Positions 16,930 to 25,713 of a stretch of 64,000 nucleotides of DNA are shown here, in pieces. This stretch comes from Burkholderia sp. 8Y. GTDB lineage: Bacteria; Pseudomonadota; Gammaproteobacteria; Burkholderiales; Burkholderiaceae. The stretch lies in the NCBI RefSeq assembly GCF_902506145.1, contig NZ_LR733519.1:186001-250000 (forward strand). The letters run 5' to 3'. The notes under the pieces are model-generated. The model searched no databases and was not told the origin of the DNA. It was given only the letters and a program-made list of their open reading frames with translations. Within the stretch, counting starts at the first letter, position 1. Every line of letters starts with the position of its first letter. Made by a program: the position numbers and the translations under genes.

Positions 16930-18021
16930 ATGGTCGCAAAGGCATGGATTCGCCGCTCGCGCGTGGCCGGTGTCGCATCGGTCGGCGCGTGGGTGCTGCT
17001 GAGCGGCTGCGCGGCGCATCGGCCCGCGGCCGCAACGCCGCCGCCGCAGAAAAAACCGCAAGAGGAAAGCGCGCCGGCGGCATCGGCGCCTGATAGCGCG
17101 TCGGGGGCGGTGGATGCGCCGTCGTCGTCGCCTGCACCCTCGGCCGGCGATGCATCGGCTGCGTTCCGGCAAGTCGGCGAGGCATCGTATTACAGCCACA
17201 AGTTTCAGGGCCGTCGCACCGCGAGCGGCGAGCGGTACGACATGCACGCGCTCACGGCGGCGCATCGGACGCTGCCGCTCGGCTCGTACGTGCGCGTGAG
17301 CAACATGTCGGCAACGAAGTCGGTCGTCGTGCGAATCAACGATCGCGGCCCATTCGTGAAGACGCGCGTGATCGACCTTTCGTTCGCCGCCGCGAGCGTG
17401 CTCGGCCTGCAACAGGCGGGACGCGCGCGGGTCGTGCTCGAACCGGTGACGCCCGTGGCGTTGAAGCTTGCATCGACGCGCGGGGAGCCGGCGCATGCAT
17501 CGACGGCGCTCGCATCGAACCGCGCGGAGCCGGTGCGCGCATCGCTCACGCTCGCATCGACCGGCGCGGAACCGGCGCACGCATCGACCGGCGGGGAGCC
17601 GACGCTCGCATCGCCCACGCTTGCATCCACCCGCGCCGCGCTGTCGCACGCATCGCCCACGTACTCATCGGCCGCACTCGCAACGCCCACGCTCGCATCG
17701 ATCCACGCCGAGCCGTCGCCTGCATCGCCGACGCTCGCATCGACCGGCGCGGAGCTGACGCTTGCATCGGCGCGCGCCGAGCCGTCGCACGCGGAGCCGA
17801 CGCTCGCATCGACCCGCGCCGAGCCGTCGCACGCATCGCCCCCGCTTGCATCGACCCGCGCCGCGCCGACGCACGCATCGACGCACGCCCGGCCAGCACA
17901 CGCATCCCCGCCACACACCGCACCGGGCCGGACCCGGATTCGCCATGCAAAGACGGCGGTCAAGCCGGTCACACTGCATCTCTCGCACGCCCGGCATCGC
18001 ACGGCGGCGCACAAGCACTAG
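16930..18021 (+). CDS. rlpA: RlpA-family septal-ring lipoprotein with repetitive tail
   Basis: A 363-residue outer-membrane-type lipoprotein: signal sequence followed by the lipobox LLSGC (Cys about residue 27). RlpA proteins bind or cleave denuded peptidoglycan glycans. The double-psi beta-barrel spans about residues 81-173 (VGEASYYSHKFQGRRTASGERYD, then LPLGSYVRVSN, then VRINDRGPFV). The usual SPOR domain is absent. Residues ~178-320 are instead degenerate Ala/Ser/Thr/Pro repeats of the type LASTRAEPSHAS. The tail ends in basic His/Arg-rich residues. Whether it is a true lytic transglycosylase cannot be told from the sequence. Confidence 0.8.
   Translation: MVAKAWIRRSRVAGVASVGAWVLLSGCAAHRPAAATPPPQKKPQEESAPAASAPDSASGAVDAPSSSPAPSAGDASAAFRQVGEASYYSHKFQGRRTASGERYDMHALTAAHRTLPLGSYVRVSNMSATKSVVVRINDRGPFVKTRVIDLSFAAASVLGLQQAGRARVVLEPVTPVALKLASTRGEPAHASTALASNRAEPVRASLTLASTGAEPAHASTGGEPTLASPTLASTRAALSHASPTYSSAALATPTLASIHAEPSPASPTLASTGAELTLASARAEPSHAEPTLASTRAEPSHASPPLASTRAAPTHASTHARPAHASPPHTAPGRTRIRHAKTAVKPVTLHLSHARHRTAAHKH
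17461..17920 (+). repeat. Degenerate in-frame tandem repeats in rlpA
   Basis: About 450 bases made of imperfect 12-42-base units built around GCATCGACC and CGCATCG, encoding LAST-x-AEP and HAS modules. The reading frame is preserved throughout. Such arrays are prone to length variation by slippage or recombination. Confidence 0.75.
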
Positions 18022-18111
18022 CGCAACGAATGCACGAGCGAACGCACCCGGACGGATACAATGCGGCGGCGCGCACGGCCGCGCGCCTCGCCGAGTCATC
18101 CGATCCGACAC

Positions 18112-19173
18112 ATGAACCCATCACCCCGCGCGTTTCTGCTTGGCCCGTTACTGAAGCGCGTCTCCCGGTCTTTCTATCTGACGCTGCGCATTCTGCCGCC
18201 CGGCATGCGCGATCCCATCGGACTCGCGTATCTGCTCGCGCGTGCCGCCGATACCATCGCGGATACGTCGCTCGTTTTGCCCGGGCGGCGTCTCGATCTG
18301 CTGCTGTCGCTGCGCGCGCAGGTCAACGGCGAGCCGGAGGACGGCGCGCTGGCACGCATCGAAAGTGAAGTGGCGGGGCAGCAGGCGCAACCCGACGAAC
18401 GCACGCTGCTGCAATCGCTCGGCGCGGCGCTCGCAATCCTGCGCGAGCTGAACGCCGCCGACCGCGCCGCCGTGCGCGATATCGTCACGACGCTGACGAC
18501 CGGCATGGAATTCGATCTGCGCACGTTCCCCGACGAAACATCCGGCCAGGTCATCGCGCTGCAACGCTTCGACGAACTAGACCGCTACACGTATCTCGTC
18601 GCGGGATGCGTCGGCGAGTTCTGGACGAAAATGACCTACGCGCATAGCCCAGGCACGCTGAAAGCCGCGCCCGACGCGATGCTCTCGCGCGGCGTGGGCT
18701 TCGGACAAGCGTTGCAGATGACAAACGTGCTGCGCGATTGCGCCCGCGACTTGCGCATCGGCCGATGCTATCTGCCCGCCGAGATGCTCGCGCGTCACGG
18801 TCTGACGCCAGCCGATCTGCTCGACGCAGGCGCGTCGGCGCGTGCGCGGCCCGTGCTTGCCGATCTGCTGCACACGACGCTCTCGCTGTATCGCGACGCG
18901 CTCGATTACACAGTGGCGATTCCCGCGAGCGCGGTGCGGCTGCGGCTCGCGTGCCTGTGGCCGATCATGATCGGCCTCGACACGCTGGCGCTGCTCGCGC
19001 GTAACGACGCGTGGCTCGACCCCGCGCGCGTCTCGAAGATTCGACGCAACGACGTCTATCGCATCATGGCTGCGTCGCTGCCGCTCGTCGCGTCGAACGC
19101 GTTGCTGCGCGCGTGGGCGTCGCGGCGCGTGGGCGCCATCGAAGCGGAACTCAGCGCCGCAACTCGGCGATGA
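18112..19173 (+). CDS. Squalene/phytoene synthase family protein
   Basis: A 353-residue trans-isoprenyl diphosphate synthase that condenses two prenyl diphosphates head to head. The first aspartate-rich motif is in LLARAADTIADTS. The second conserved block is GVGFGQALQMTNVLRDCARDLRIGRCYLP, with the NxxRDxxxDxxxGRxYLP pattern. SFYLTLRILPPGMRDPIGLAYLL precedes it. I chose the ATG at 18112. No hopanoid (hpn/shc) or carotenoid genes adjoin it, so the product cannot be told. The 3' end overlaps the convergent LysR gene by 23 bases. Confidence 0.85.
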   Translation: MNPSPRAFLLGPLLKRVSRSFYLTLRILPPGMRDPIGLAYLLARAADTIADTSLVLPGRRLDLLLSLRAQVNGEPEDGALARIESEVAGQQAQPDERTLLQSLGAALAILRELNAADRAAVRDIVTTLTTGMEFDLRTFPDETSGQVIALQRFDELDRYTYLVAGCVGEFWTKMTYAHSPGTLKAAPDAMLSRGVGFGQALQMTNVLRDCARDLRIGRCYLPAEMLARHGLTPADLLDAGASARARPVLADLLHTTLSLYRDALDYTVAIPASAVRLRLACLWPIMIGLDTLALLARNDAWLDPARVSKIRRNDVYRIMAASLPLVASNALLRAWASRRVGAIEAELSAATRR

Positions 19174-20002
19174 TGCGTTCCGCGAGGAAATCGCACGGCG
19201 GACGCCTCGACGCCGCACTGCGCGCGAGCACCACTTCCAGCGCCGCGATTTCCGGCAGGCCGTGCGCCTGCCCGAGCAGCGTGAAGCGCGACGGCACCGC
19301 GCACTTCGCGAGCGGCGCGACGGCGAGTCCGGCTTCGACCATCGTCAGAAGACCGAGCAGGCTCGGACTTTCGTAAGACGTGCGATAGCCGATGCGCGCC
19401 CGCTCCAGACTGTGAATGGCGTTCTCGCGCGCGACGCTGCCCGGCAGAAACACCGCGATCGGCAACGGCCGTTCGCGCCAGATTTCGTTGGCGCTCGGCG
19501 CGGCGGCCCAGACCATCGGCTCGTGGCGCAGGAATTCGCCCGTGATGCCCTTGATGCGCGTCGCGCAGACGAGATCGACCGCGCCGTCTTTCAGCATGGG
19601 CGCGAGCGCGGCGCTCGGCAGCCCGACGACCTGAATCTCGACTTTCGGATACGTCGCAGAGAACTTCTTGAGAATCGGCGGAAACAGCGACGACGCGTAG
19701 TCGTCCGGCACGCCGATCACCACGCGCCCGGTCACGTCCGGCCGCACGACCGCCGCCCACGCCTCGTCGCGCAGCGCGATCATGCGGCGCGCGTAGGTCA
19801 GCAGCACTTCGCCGTCCTGCGTGGGAACGACGCTGCGCGGCTTGCGCACGAAAAGCGCCTTGCCGAGCGCGGTTTCCAGCGTCTTGATCTGCATGCTCAC
19901 AGCCGACTGCGAGCGATGCACCAATTCCGCCGCGCGGCTGATGCTGCCGGTATCGGCGACGGCGACGATCATCGCGAGGACATCGAGGTCGAGGGCTTTC
20001 AC
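19151..20002 (-). CDS. LysR-family transcriptional regulator
   Basis: A 283-residue LysR regulator. The N-terminal winged helix-turn-helix reads LAMIVAVADTGSISRAAELVHRSQSAVSMQIKTLE (shown in part: GSISRAAELVHRSQSAVSMQ). The C-terminal effector domain begins at about residue 90 (TGRVVIGVPDDYASSLFPPIL). It is divergent from the alpha/beta hydrolase gene, and the 105-base intergenic region has an 8-base dyad (see 20026-20065). That makes the hydrolase its likely target by the usual LysR arrangement. Confidence 0.9.
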   Translation of the reverse strand: MKALDLDVLAMIVAVADTGSISRAAELVHRSQSAVSMQIKTLETALGKALFVRKPRSVVPTQDGEVLLTYARRMIALRDEAWAAVVRPDVTGRVVIGVPDDYASSLFPPILKKFSATYPKVEIQVVGLPSAALAPMLKDGAVDLVCATRIKGITGEFLRHEPMVWAAAPSANEIWRERPLPIAVFLPGSVARENAIHSLERARIGYRTSYESPSLLGLLTMVEAGLAVAPLAKCAVPSRFTLLGQAHGLPEIAALEVVLARSAASRRPPCDFLAERIIAELRR

Positions 20003-20025
20003 GTCAGAAGGTCGGCGTTTGTATC

Positions 20026-20065
20026 AGAAAATCCGAACGATTCTATCAATATTATGCGATTTTCT
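20026..20065. promoter_or_regulatory. Inverted repeat in divergent LysR/hydrolase promoter
   Basis: AGAAAATC (20026-20033) and GATTTTCT (20058-20065) are perfect inverted copies 24 bases apart, flanking an AT-rich segment. They lie between a LysR gene and a divergent hydrolase gene, where LysR recognition and activation sites are normally found. No binding evidence. Confidence 0.4.
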
Positions 20066-20107
20066 TTTGCATCGGCGCGGAGCATAGTGCAGGAAAGGAG
20101 CAAACCG

Positions 20108-20977
20108 ATGAACGCGCGTACCGATCCCGCCGTGCTGGCCGCAGTGCAAACCCTGCCCGAACCGTCTTTCGCGACGGTCGCCTCGGGCATCTCGGTGCCT
20201 TACGTCGAATGCGGCGAAGGCGAGCCGTTACTGTTCGTTCACGGTTCCCTCTGCGATTTCCGCTGGTGGAATGCGCAGCTTGCGCCGCTTGGCGAGCACT
20301 TTCGCTGCATCGCGCCGAGCCTGAGCCACTACTGGCCCGCCGTCGATGCGTACGTGCAGGGCGAATTCGGCTGGGAAGCGCACGTCGCGGAAATGGCCGA
20401 ATTCATCGCCGCGCTGGATCTGGCGCCCGTGCATCTCGTTGGGCATTCGCGCGGCGGATGCATCGCGTTTCATCTGGCGCGCGAGTATCCGCGGCTCGTG
20501 AAGACGCTGACACTCGCCGACCCCGGCGGTCCGCTGCAAACGTCGGCGCAGGCCACGCCCGCCGCGCTTCCACCCGCGGCGAACGCGCTGCGCACCCGCG
20601 TCGCGGAACTGATCGAAGCAGGCGAATTCGACGCCGGCCTCGAAATGTTCGTCGATTCGGTCAGCATGCCCGGCTTCTGGCGCAAGAGCACGGAGAGCTT
20701 CCGGCGAATGGCGCTCGACAACGCGCTCACGCTGCCCAAGCAATTTCGCGATCCGCTGCCCGCCTACACGCGGGAGGCGGCGCGGGACATCAAGTGCCGC
20801 ACGCTGCTGATCGACGGGCAGAAGAGTCCGCGCATGTTCCGCAACAACGTCGACAAACTCGAAGAATGGATCGAATTCGCGCAACGCGAGACAATCGCGG
20901 GGGCATCGCACGGGATGAATGTGGCCAGTCCCGGCGCATTCAATCGCGCGGTGCGGGCGTTCGCGGCGGCGTGGTGA
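20108..20977 (+). CDS. Alpha/beta hydrolase
   Basis: A 289-residue serine hydrolase of the alpha/beta fold. The oxyanion-hole HG motif is LLFVHGSLCD. The nucleophile elbow is VGHSRGG (Ser about residue 116), and the catalytic histidine is in GASHGMN near the C-terminus. An aspartate after LLIDGQKSP is a plausible acid. The start at 20108 follows AAAGGAG. It is divergent from the LysR gene and probably controlled by it. Substrate unknown; an ester or lactone hydrolase is likely. Confidence 0.85.
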   Translation: MNARTDPAVLAAVQTLPEPSFATVASGISVPYVECGEGEPLLFVHGSLCDFRWWNAQLAPLGEHFRCIAPSLSHYWPAVDAYVQGEFGWEAHVAEMAEFIAALDLAPVHLVGHSRGGCIAFHLAREYPRLVKTLTLADPGGPLQTSAQATPAALPPAANALRTRVAELIEAGEFDAGLEMFVDSVSMPGFWRKSTESFRRMALDNALTLPKQFRDPLPAYTREAARDIKCRTLLIDGQKSPRMFRNNVDKLEEWIEFAQRETIAGASHGMNVASPGAFNRAVRAFAAAW

Positions 20978-21121
20978 GGCGGCCGGAACGAACGGTCATG
21001 CGGGAAAACGACGCCCGCGCGTCTCGTCGTACTTTTTGTGTCGCTTGTTGTGACATGACAACGGAGAACGCGCGGCGCTCGGGCTAACATCGTCGGCACC
21101 TCATTGCCAACAGAGGCATGT

Positions 21122-21514
21122 GTGAGCACGGGCCACGACGATCTCGCCGCATGGAAACGCCAGCGCACCGTCACGCTGGCGCTGGAACTGGCCGATAGCG
21201 GCCGCTACGAGAACTTCGCCGATATCGCCTACGCGCTGCAATTCGAGCATGGAATGGCGATGGCGCAGGCGCTCATCGACCATCCGGAGATGCGCCGCCA
21301 ACTGAACGAGCGATGCGCCAACGCGCGCGAGGCGCGGGTTCCGCAAGCGCCCGAAGCGCCCGAAGTGCCTCAGGAGGCAGAAACGCCCGAATCGGCCCCG
21401 GCGCAGCCCGCCGCGCCCTCCCTTCTTCGCCGCGCCGCCACGGCGCTCCGGCGAGCAGGCGCGCCCACGACCGAGCCGGTCGCTGCCGGCGACCTGAACT
21501 CCGCCGCTTCCTGA
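21122..21514 (+). CDS. Hypothetical protein with Pro/Glu-rich C-terminus
   Basis: A 130-residue protein. I chose the GTG at 21122 because AGAGG is well spaced upstream; a TTG at 21104 is also in frame. The N-terminal ~65 residues are helical and look like a small domain (AAWKRQRTVTLALELADSGRYENFADIAYALQFEHGM in outline). The C-terminal half is a Pro/Glu/Ala-rich linker (QAPEAPEVPQEAE) ending with a basic helix. Function not recognised. Confidence 0.55.
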   Translation: MSTGHDDLAAWKRQRTVTLALELADSGRYENFADIAYALQFEHGMAMAQALIDHPEMRRQLNERCANAREARVPQAPEAPEVPQEAETPESAPAQPAAPSLLRRAATALRRAGAPTTEPVAAGDLNSAAS

Positions 21515-21639
21515 TCCGATCTGCCGCGACTCGCGCGCCAATGAGGCGCCAGGATGGCTGCAACGCCGGGGAAATGGCGGATTTGCACGAGAAAGCCACG
21601 CCTCAAAACCTTTAAACTTGAAGGAGTTGAACCAGAAGC

Positions 21640-21663
21640 CCGGACCGTGCTTGCACGCTCCGG
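21640..21663 (+). promoter_or_regulatory. Hairpin in aldolase 5' leader
   Basis: CCGGA-C-CGTG-CTTG-CACG-C-TCCGG can fold into a nine-pair stem with one C-C mismatch and a four-base loop. It ends 10-15 bases before the AGGAG ribosome-binding site of the fructose-bisphosphate aldolase gene. It could affect translation or message stability, or be a factor-binding site. Confidence 0.4.
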
Positions 21664-21683
21664 TGTTTGAACTTTGAGGAGAG

Positions 21684-22586
21684 ATGTTCGTGGCTAACGA
21701 AAAGATGCTGGCGCAGATGGCGGAAAAGCAGGGTTTCATCGCCGCTCTGGATCAAAGCGGCGGTTCGACGCCCGGCGCGCTGCGCCAATACGGAATCGCA
21801 GACGACGCCTATAACGGCGACGCCGAAATGTTCAAGTTGATGCACGACATGCGCGTTCGCATCATGACCGCGCCCGCCTTCACGGGCGAGAAGGTGATCG
21901 GCGCGATTCTGTTCGAGCGCACGATGGACGGCGAAGCCGAAGGCAAGTCGGTGCCCACGTTCCTGTGGGAAGACCGCGGCGTCGTGCCGTTTCTGAAGGT
22001 CGACAAGGGTCTCGAAACCGAAGCCGACGGCGTCCAGAGGATGAAGCCGATTCCCGGCCTCGACGCGCTGTTGCAGCGCGCCGCCAAACTCGGCGTGTTC
22101 GGCACGAAGATGCGCTCGGTGATTCATCAGGCGAACGAGAAGGGCATCGCGGCGGTCGCGCAGCAGCAGTTCGAAGTGGGCGCGCAGATCATCGCGCAGG
22201 GTCTCGTGCCGATTCTCGAACCGGAAGTCTCGATCAAGAGCCCGGACAAGAAAGGCGCGGAAAAAATTCTGCGCGACGAGTTGCTCAAGGGCCTCGACGC
22301 GCTGCCGGAATCGAGCAACGTGATGATCAAGCTCACCATTCCGGACGAAGCCGATTTCTATCGGCCGCTGATCGAGCATCCGCGCGTCGTGCGCGTGGTC
22401 GCGCTGTCGGGCGGTTATTCGCGCACGGACGCGTGCAAGCGTCTCGCCGAAAACCACGGCATGATCGCGAGCTTCTCGCGCGCGCTGATCAACGAGCTGA
22501 AGAAGTCGATGAGCGACAGCGAATTCAACGCGACGCTCGCGGAGTCCATCAACGAGATCTATGAGGCATCAGTGCAGAAGGTTTGA
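21684..22586 (+). CDS. Class I fructose-bisphosphate aldolase
   Basis: A 300-residue Schiff-base aldolase cleaving or forming fructose-1,6-bisphosphate in glycolysis/gluconeogenesis. The start MLAQMAEKQGFIAALDQSGGSTPGAL (in part: GFIAALDQSGGS) is typical of the bacterial class I group. LFERTMDGEAEGKSVPTFLW, GVVPFLKVDKG and IPILEPEVSI-like VPILEPEVSIKS follow, and the predicted Schiff-base lysine is in VMIKLTIP. ALSGGYSRTDAC supplies the phosphate-binding loop. An AGGAG site precedes the ATG and a strong terminator follows, so it is probably monocistronic. Confidence 0.9.
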   Translation: MFVANEKMLAQMAEKQGFIAALDQSGGSTPGALRQYGIADDAYNGDAEMFKLMHDMRVRIMTAPAFTGEKVIGAILFERTMDGEAEGKSVPTFLWEDRGVVPFLKVDKGLETEADGVQRMKPIPGLDALLQRAAKLGVFGTKMRSVIHQANEKGIAAVAQQQFEVGAQIIAQGLVPILEPEVSIKSPDKKGAEKILRDELLKGLDALPESSNVMIKLTIPDEADFYRPLIEHPRVVRVVALSGGYSRTDACKRLAENHGMIASFSRALINELKKSMSDSEFNATLAESINEIYEASVQKV

Positions 22587-22614
22587 ACATCGACATCGGC
22601 TGATTGCTGAAACG

Positions 22615-22648
22615 AAAACGCGCTCCTTCGTGGGCGCGTTTTTTTTTG
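22615..22648 (+). terminator. Rho-independent terminator after aldolase gene
   Basis: The arms AACGCGC and GCGCGTT pair around a ten-base loop and are followed by a run of nine T residues. It ends the aldolase transcript 30-60 bases after its stop. Confidence 0.9.
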
Positions 22649-22710
22649 TGAGGGCCAGGCATTCAGCGCCGTGAGCAATCGTTCGTATTATTAACTGGGG
22701 TTTGCCGTCG

Positions 22711-22739
22711 TTGTGCGGCCAATGGTCCGTCCCTATACT
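22711..22739 (+). promoter_or_regulatory. Candidate promoter for small membrane protein gene
   Basis: TTGTGC (22711-22716) and TATACT (22734-22739) are separated by exactly 17 bases and lie about 100 bases before the ATG at 22842. The -10 matches five of six consensus bases. Confidence 0.4.
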
Positions 22740-22841
22740 TCAATATATGGGACGCGAAGTGCGGGATGCGCGCCATCTCGTCCGCTTGCGGTCGTCACTT
22801 GTCACGGCACCGCGTGCCGAACCATTATCGACGCCCTCATC

Positions 22842-23066
22842 ATGAACGATCTTGCCTGGAACCTGTTCTTTCTGGTGTCCTCACTATCGGCCGTCGCGCT
22901 GCTCTCGTGCACGATCACGACTTATCTGGACCTGTGGCAGCTTCACGACGCCGATACGCGCGGCGAAGATCGCGCACGCTTTGGCGTTCTGCGCTCGACG
23001 TGGTTTTTCTATGCGAGCGCGTGCACGTGCCTGATGTCGGTGGCGTGTCTGCTGTATGTGACGTGA
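22842..23066 (+). CDS. Hypothetical two-helix membrane protein
   Basis: A 74-residue protein from the ATG at 22842. There are two hydrophobic segments: LFFLVSSLSAVALLSCTITTYL near residues 6-27 and STWFFYASACTCLMSVACLLYV at the C-terminus. A charged loop (HDADTRGEDRARFG) joins them. A promoter candidate lies upstream. Family not recognised; its Cys content in the second helix is unusual. Confidence 0.5.
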   Translation: MNDLAWNLFFLVSSLSAVALLSCTITTYLDLWQLHDADTRGEDRARFGVLRSTWFFYASACTCLMSVACLLYVT

Positions 23067-23090
23067 ACCTCTATGCGCGCCGAACGCGCA

Positions 23091-24032
23091 TCAAAGCGGA
23101 AAGCCGCCTGCGAAAGCCTCGCGCAAATAGCCGATGAACAGCGCGACGGCGCGCGGCACGTGCGTCGCATAAGGCCGCACGACGTAGAGTTGATCCGCGA
23201 ACGCGCCCACGGGCCGCCAGTCCGGCAGCAGCACGATGAGCTTGCCCGCCTGCACCGCCGCTTGCGCAGTGAAATCCGGCAATAGCGCGATACCGAGATC
23301 GTCGAGCGCCGCATCGCGCAGCAATTCGCTGTTATTGGCGGAGAACGCGCCGTTGATCGCGAGCGTGAAGGGTCCCGCCGTCGTCTTGCGCGCGCCCTTG
23401 CGCACGAACGACCAGATGCTCGCCGCCTGCGTGCGCGGATAGTACAGACAGTCGTGCACGGCGAGATCGCCGGGCGTGGCGGGCGTGCCGCGCCGCCGCA
23501 GATAGGCGCGCGTCGCGACGATCACCGAATGCGTATCGCACAGCTTCCACGCGACATGCGTTTCCGGCGCCTGCGCGCTGTGGCGAATGGCCAGATCGAA
23601 GCCTTCGGTTGCAATCGACGTCAGCCGGTCGGATGCCTCCAGTTGCACGCGCACTTCCGGATGCGCGTGCAGAAAGCCCGCCAGCTTCGGCACGATCTGC
23701 TGCCGCGCGAACGCCACCGGCGCCGTCATACGAATGAGGCCGCGCGCCACGCCCGCCATCTCCCGCACGCTCGAAAAACTCGTCGCGATCTGCGCGTATT
23801 GCGCGCGCGTATCGTCGACGAGCCGGCGGCCGGCTTCCGTGAAGCGCACGCTGCGCGTCGTGCGCGTGACGAGCGGCACGCCCGCCGCGCGCTCCAGCTC
23901 CGCGATGCGCTGGCTCATCGCCGCCTTGCTGACGCCGAGCCGCGCCGCCGCCGCCGTGTAGCTGCCTTGTTCGGCAAGCACCGTGAGCCAGTGAAGATGC
24001 GTCCAGAGCGCCTCGATCTTTTGCTCGTCCAT
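23091..24032 (-). CDS. LysR-family transcriptional regulator
   Basis: A 313-residue LysR regulator from the ATG at 24032 (a TTG at 24068 would add 12 residues). The DNA-binding domain reads [29 protein letters not shown] in outline ([19 protein letters not shown]). The effector domain includes [16 protein letters not shown] and [15 protein letters not shown]. It belongs to the subgroup often annotated CrgA/DmlR-like. It is divergent from the methylmalonate-semialdehyde dehydrogenase gene 112 bases away and is the likely regulator of it. Confidence 0.9.
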   Translation of the reverse strand: MDEQKIEALWTHLHWLTVLAEQGSYTAAAARLGVSKAAMSQRIAELERAAGVPLVTRTTRSVRFTEAGRRLVDDTRAQYAQIATSFSSVREMAGVARGLIRMTAPVAFARQQIVPKLAGFLHAHPEVRVQLEASDRLTSIATEGFDLAIRHSAQAPETHVAWKLCDTHSVIVATRAYLRRRGTPATPGDLAVHDCLYYPRTQAASIWSFVRKGARKTTAGPFTLAINGAFSANNSELLRDAALDDLGIALLPDFTAQAAVQAGKLIVLLPDWRPVGAFADQLYVVRPYATHVPRAVALFIGYLREAFAGGFPL

Positions 24033-24117
24033 GCGCGGATTGTTTGCCGTAGTGAACAACGAATTCAATCATAGCGCCTTTGCACCGCGCGAATCGCTTC
24101 CTAAACTGGTGACATTG

Positions 24118-24130
24118 CCGAAACGTTCGG
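24118..24130. promoter_or_regulatory. Short palindrome before mmsA
   Basis: CCGAAACGTTCGG has perfect 5-base arms around ACG. It lies between the divergent LysR and dehydrogenase genes, immediately before the dehydrogenase ribosome-binding site. Possible operator; a 13-base palindrome could also occur by chance. Confidence 0.3.
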
Positions 24131-24144
24131 AACCAGGAGACAAA

Positions 24145-25656
24145 ATGCAAGCCTTCAACGATACCGCCGATGTCGTTCACTTCATTCACGGCGCGCGCGT
24201 GAGCGGCTTGGGCACACGCTCGCAGCCCATCTTCAATCCCGCGACCGGCGAGCGTCCGCGCAAGCTCGTGCTGGGCGAAGCAGCCGACGTTGAAGCGGCG
24301 GTGCAGAGCGCGAAGGCCGCGTTTCCCGCGTGGCGCGACACGCCGCCCCTGCGCCGCGCGCGCATCATGCTGCGTTTTCTCGAGCTGATGAATCAGCACC
24401 GCGACGAACTCGCCGCGATCATCACGGCCGAGCACGGCAAGGTCTTCTCGGATGCGCAGGGCGAAGTGACGCGCGGCATCGAAGTCATCGAATTTGCGTG
24501 CGGCATTCCGCAACTGCTGAAGGGCGACTTCACGGAACAGGTCTCCACGGGCATGGATAACTGGACGCTGCGCCAGCCGCTTGGCATCGTCGCGGGCATC
24601 ACGCCGTTCAACTTTCCGTGCATGGTGCCGTGCTGGATGTTCCCGGTCGCGATTGCAACGGGCAACGCATTCATCCTGAAGCCGAGCGAGCGCGATCCGT
24701 CGGCGTCGCTCTTCATGGCCAATCTGCTGAAGAAAGCGGGCTTGCCCGACGGCATCTTCAACGTTGTTCAGGGCGACAAGATCGTCGTCGATGCGCTGCT
24801 CGAACATCCCGATGTTCGCGCGATCAGCTTCGTCGGCTCGACGCCTATCGCGAACTACATCTACGAGACCGGTGCGAAGCACGGCAAGCGCGTGCAGGCG
24901 CTCGGCGGCGCGAAGAATCATATGGTCGTGATGCCGGATGCCGACATCGACCAGGCTGTCGATGCGCTGATCGGCGCGGCGTACGGCTCCGCCGGCGAAC
25001 GCTGCATGGCGATTTCTGTCGCCGTGCTGGTAGGCGATGTCGCCGACAAGATCGTGCCGCGCCTGGCCGAACGCGCCCGTCAGCTCGTCGTGAAGAACGG
25101 CATGGAGCAGGACGCGGAAATGGGCCCGATCGTCACACGCGCCGCGCTGGAACGCATCGAGGGTTATATCGCGATGGGCGTGGATGAAGGCGCGCAGTTG
25201 GTCGTCGACGGACGCGGCCTCAAAGTGCCGGGCCACGAAGACGGCTTCTTCACGGGCGGCACGCTGTTCGATCACGTGACGCGCGACATGCGTATCTACA
25301 AGGAAGAAATCTTCGGGCCGGTGCTCGCGTGCGTGCGCGCGAAGGACTTCAGCGAAGCGGTGGATCTCGTCAACGCGCACGAGTTCGGCAATGGCGTCGC
25401 GTGCTATACGCGCGACGGACACGTCGCCCGCGAGTTCGGCCGACGCATCGAAGTGGGCATGGTGGGCGTCAACGTGCCGATTCCGGTGCCGATGGCATGG
25501 CACGGCTTCGGCGGCTGGAAGCGTTCGCTTTTCGGCGACACGCATGCTTACGGCGAGGAAGGCGTGCGCTTCTATACGAAGCAGAAGTCGATCATGCAGC
25601 GTTGGCCCGAAAGCACCGAAAAGGGCGCGGAATTTGTGATGCCGACCGCGAAGTAA
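24145..25656 (+). CDS. mmsA: CoA-acylating methylmalonate-semialdehyde dehydrogenase
   Basis: A 503-residue aldehyde dehydrogenase. It converts methylmalonate or malonate semialdehyde plus CoA and NAD to propionyl- or acetyl-CoA, in valine, inositol or beta-alanine catabolism. N-terminal INGxxV-type sheet is [33 protein letters not shown] is the MmsA-specific NAD/CoA region. The catalytic cysteine lies in [11 protein letters not shown] near residue 287, and [13 protein letters not shown] follows. ACCAGGAGACAAA precedes the ATG. No mmsB gene adjoins. Divergent LysR upstream. Confidence 0.92.
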   Translation: MQAFNDTADVVHFIHGARVSGLGTRSQPIFNPATGERPRKLVLGEAADVEAAVQSAKAAFPAWRDTPPLRRARIMLRFLELMNQHRDELAAIITAEHGKVFSDAQGEVTRGIEVIEFACGIPQLLKGDFTEQVSTGMDNWTLRQPLGIVAGITPFNFPCMVPCWMFPVAIATGNAFILKPSERDPSASLFMANLLKKAGLPDGIFNVVQGDKIVVDALLEHPDVRAISFVGSTPIANYIYETGAKHGKRVQALGGAKNHMVVMPDADIDQAVDALIGAAYGSAGERCMAISVAVLVGDVADKIVPRLAERARQLVVKNGMEQDAEMGPIVTRAALERIEGYIAMGVDEGAQLVVDGRGLKVPGHEDGFFTGGTLFDHVTRDMRIYKEEIFGPVLACVRAKDFSEAVDLVNAHEFGNGVACYTRDGHVAREFGRRIEVGMVGVNVPIPVPMAWHGFGGWKRSLFGDTHAYGEEGVRFYTKQKSIMQRWPESTEKGAEFVMPTAK

Positions 25657-25673
25657 TACTTGAGTGCATGAAC

Positions 25674-25713
25674 ACAACGCCCGCTTGTTCCACTGGAATA
25701 AGCGGGCGTTGTG
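25674..25713 (+). terminator. Long hairpin after mmsA
   Basis: Perfect 14-base arms (CACAACGCCCGCTT/AAGCGGGCGTTGTG) enclose a 12-base loop, just after the mmsA stop. No T-run follows. It may be a Rho-independent terminator without the usual tail, or an RNA-stabilising stem between mmsA and the next gene. Confidence 0.6.

Noticed and set aside
17461..17920. Possible CRISPR array
   Set aside because: The repeat units are short, degenerate and maintain the rlpA reading frame. There are no regular unique spacers and no cas genes.
21047..21062. GTTGTGACATGACAAC as an operator before the gene at 21122
   Set aside because: Only 5-base arms with imperfect centre and no linked regulator. Too weak to list as a feature.
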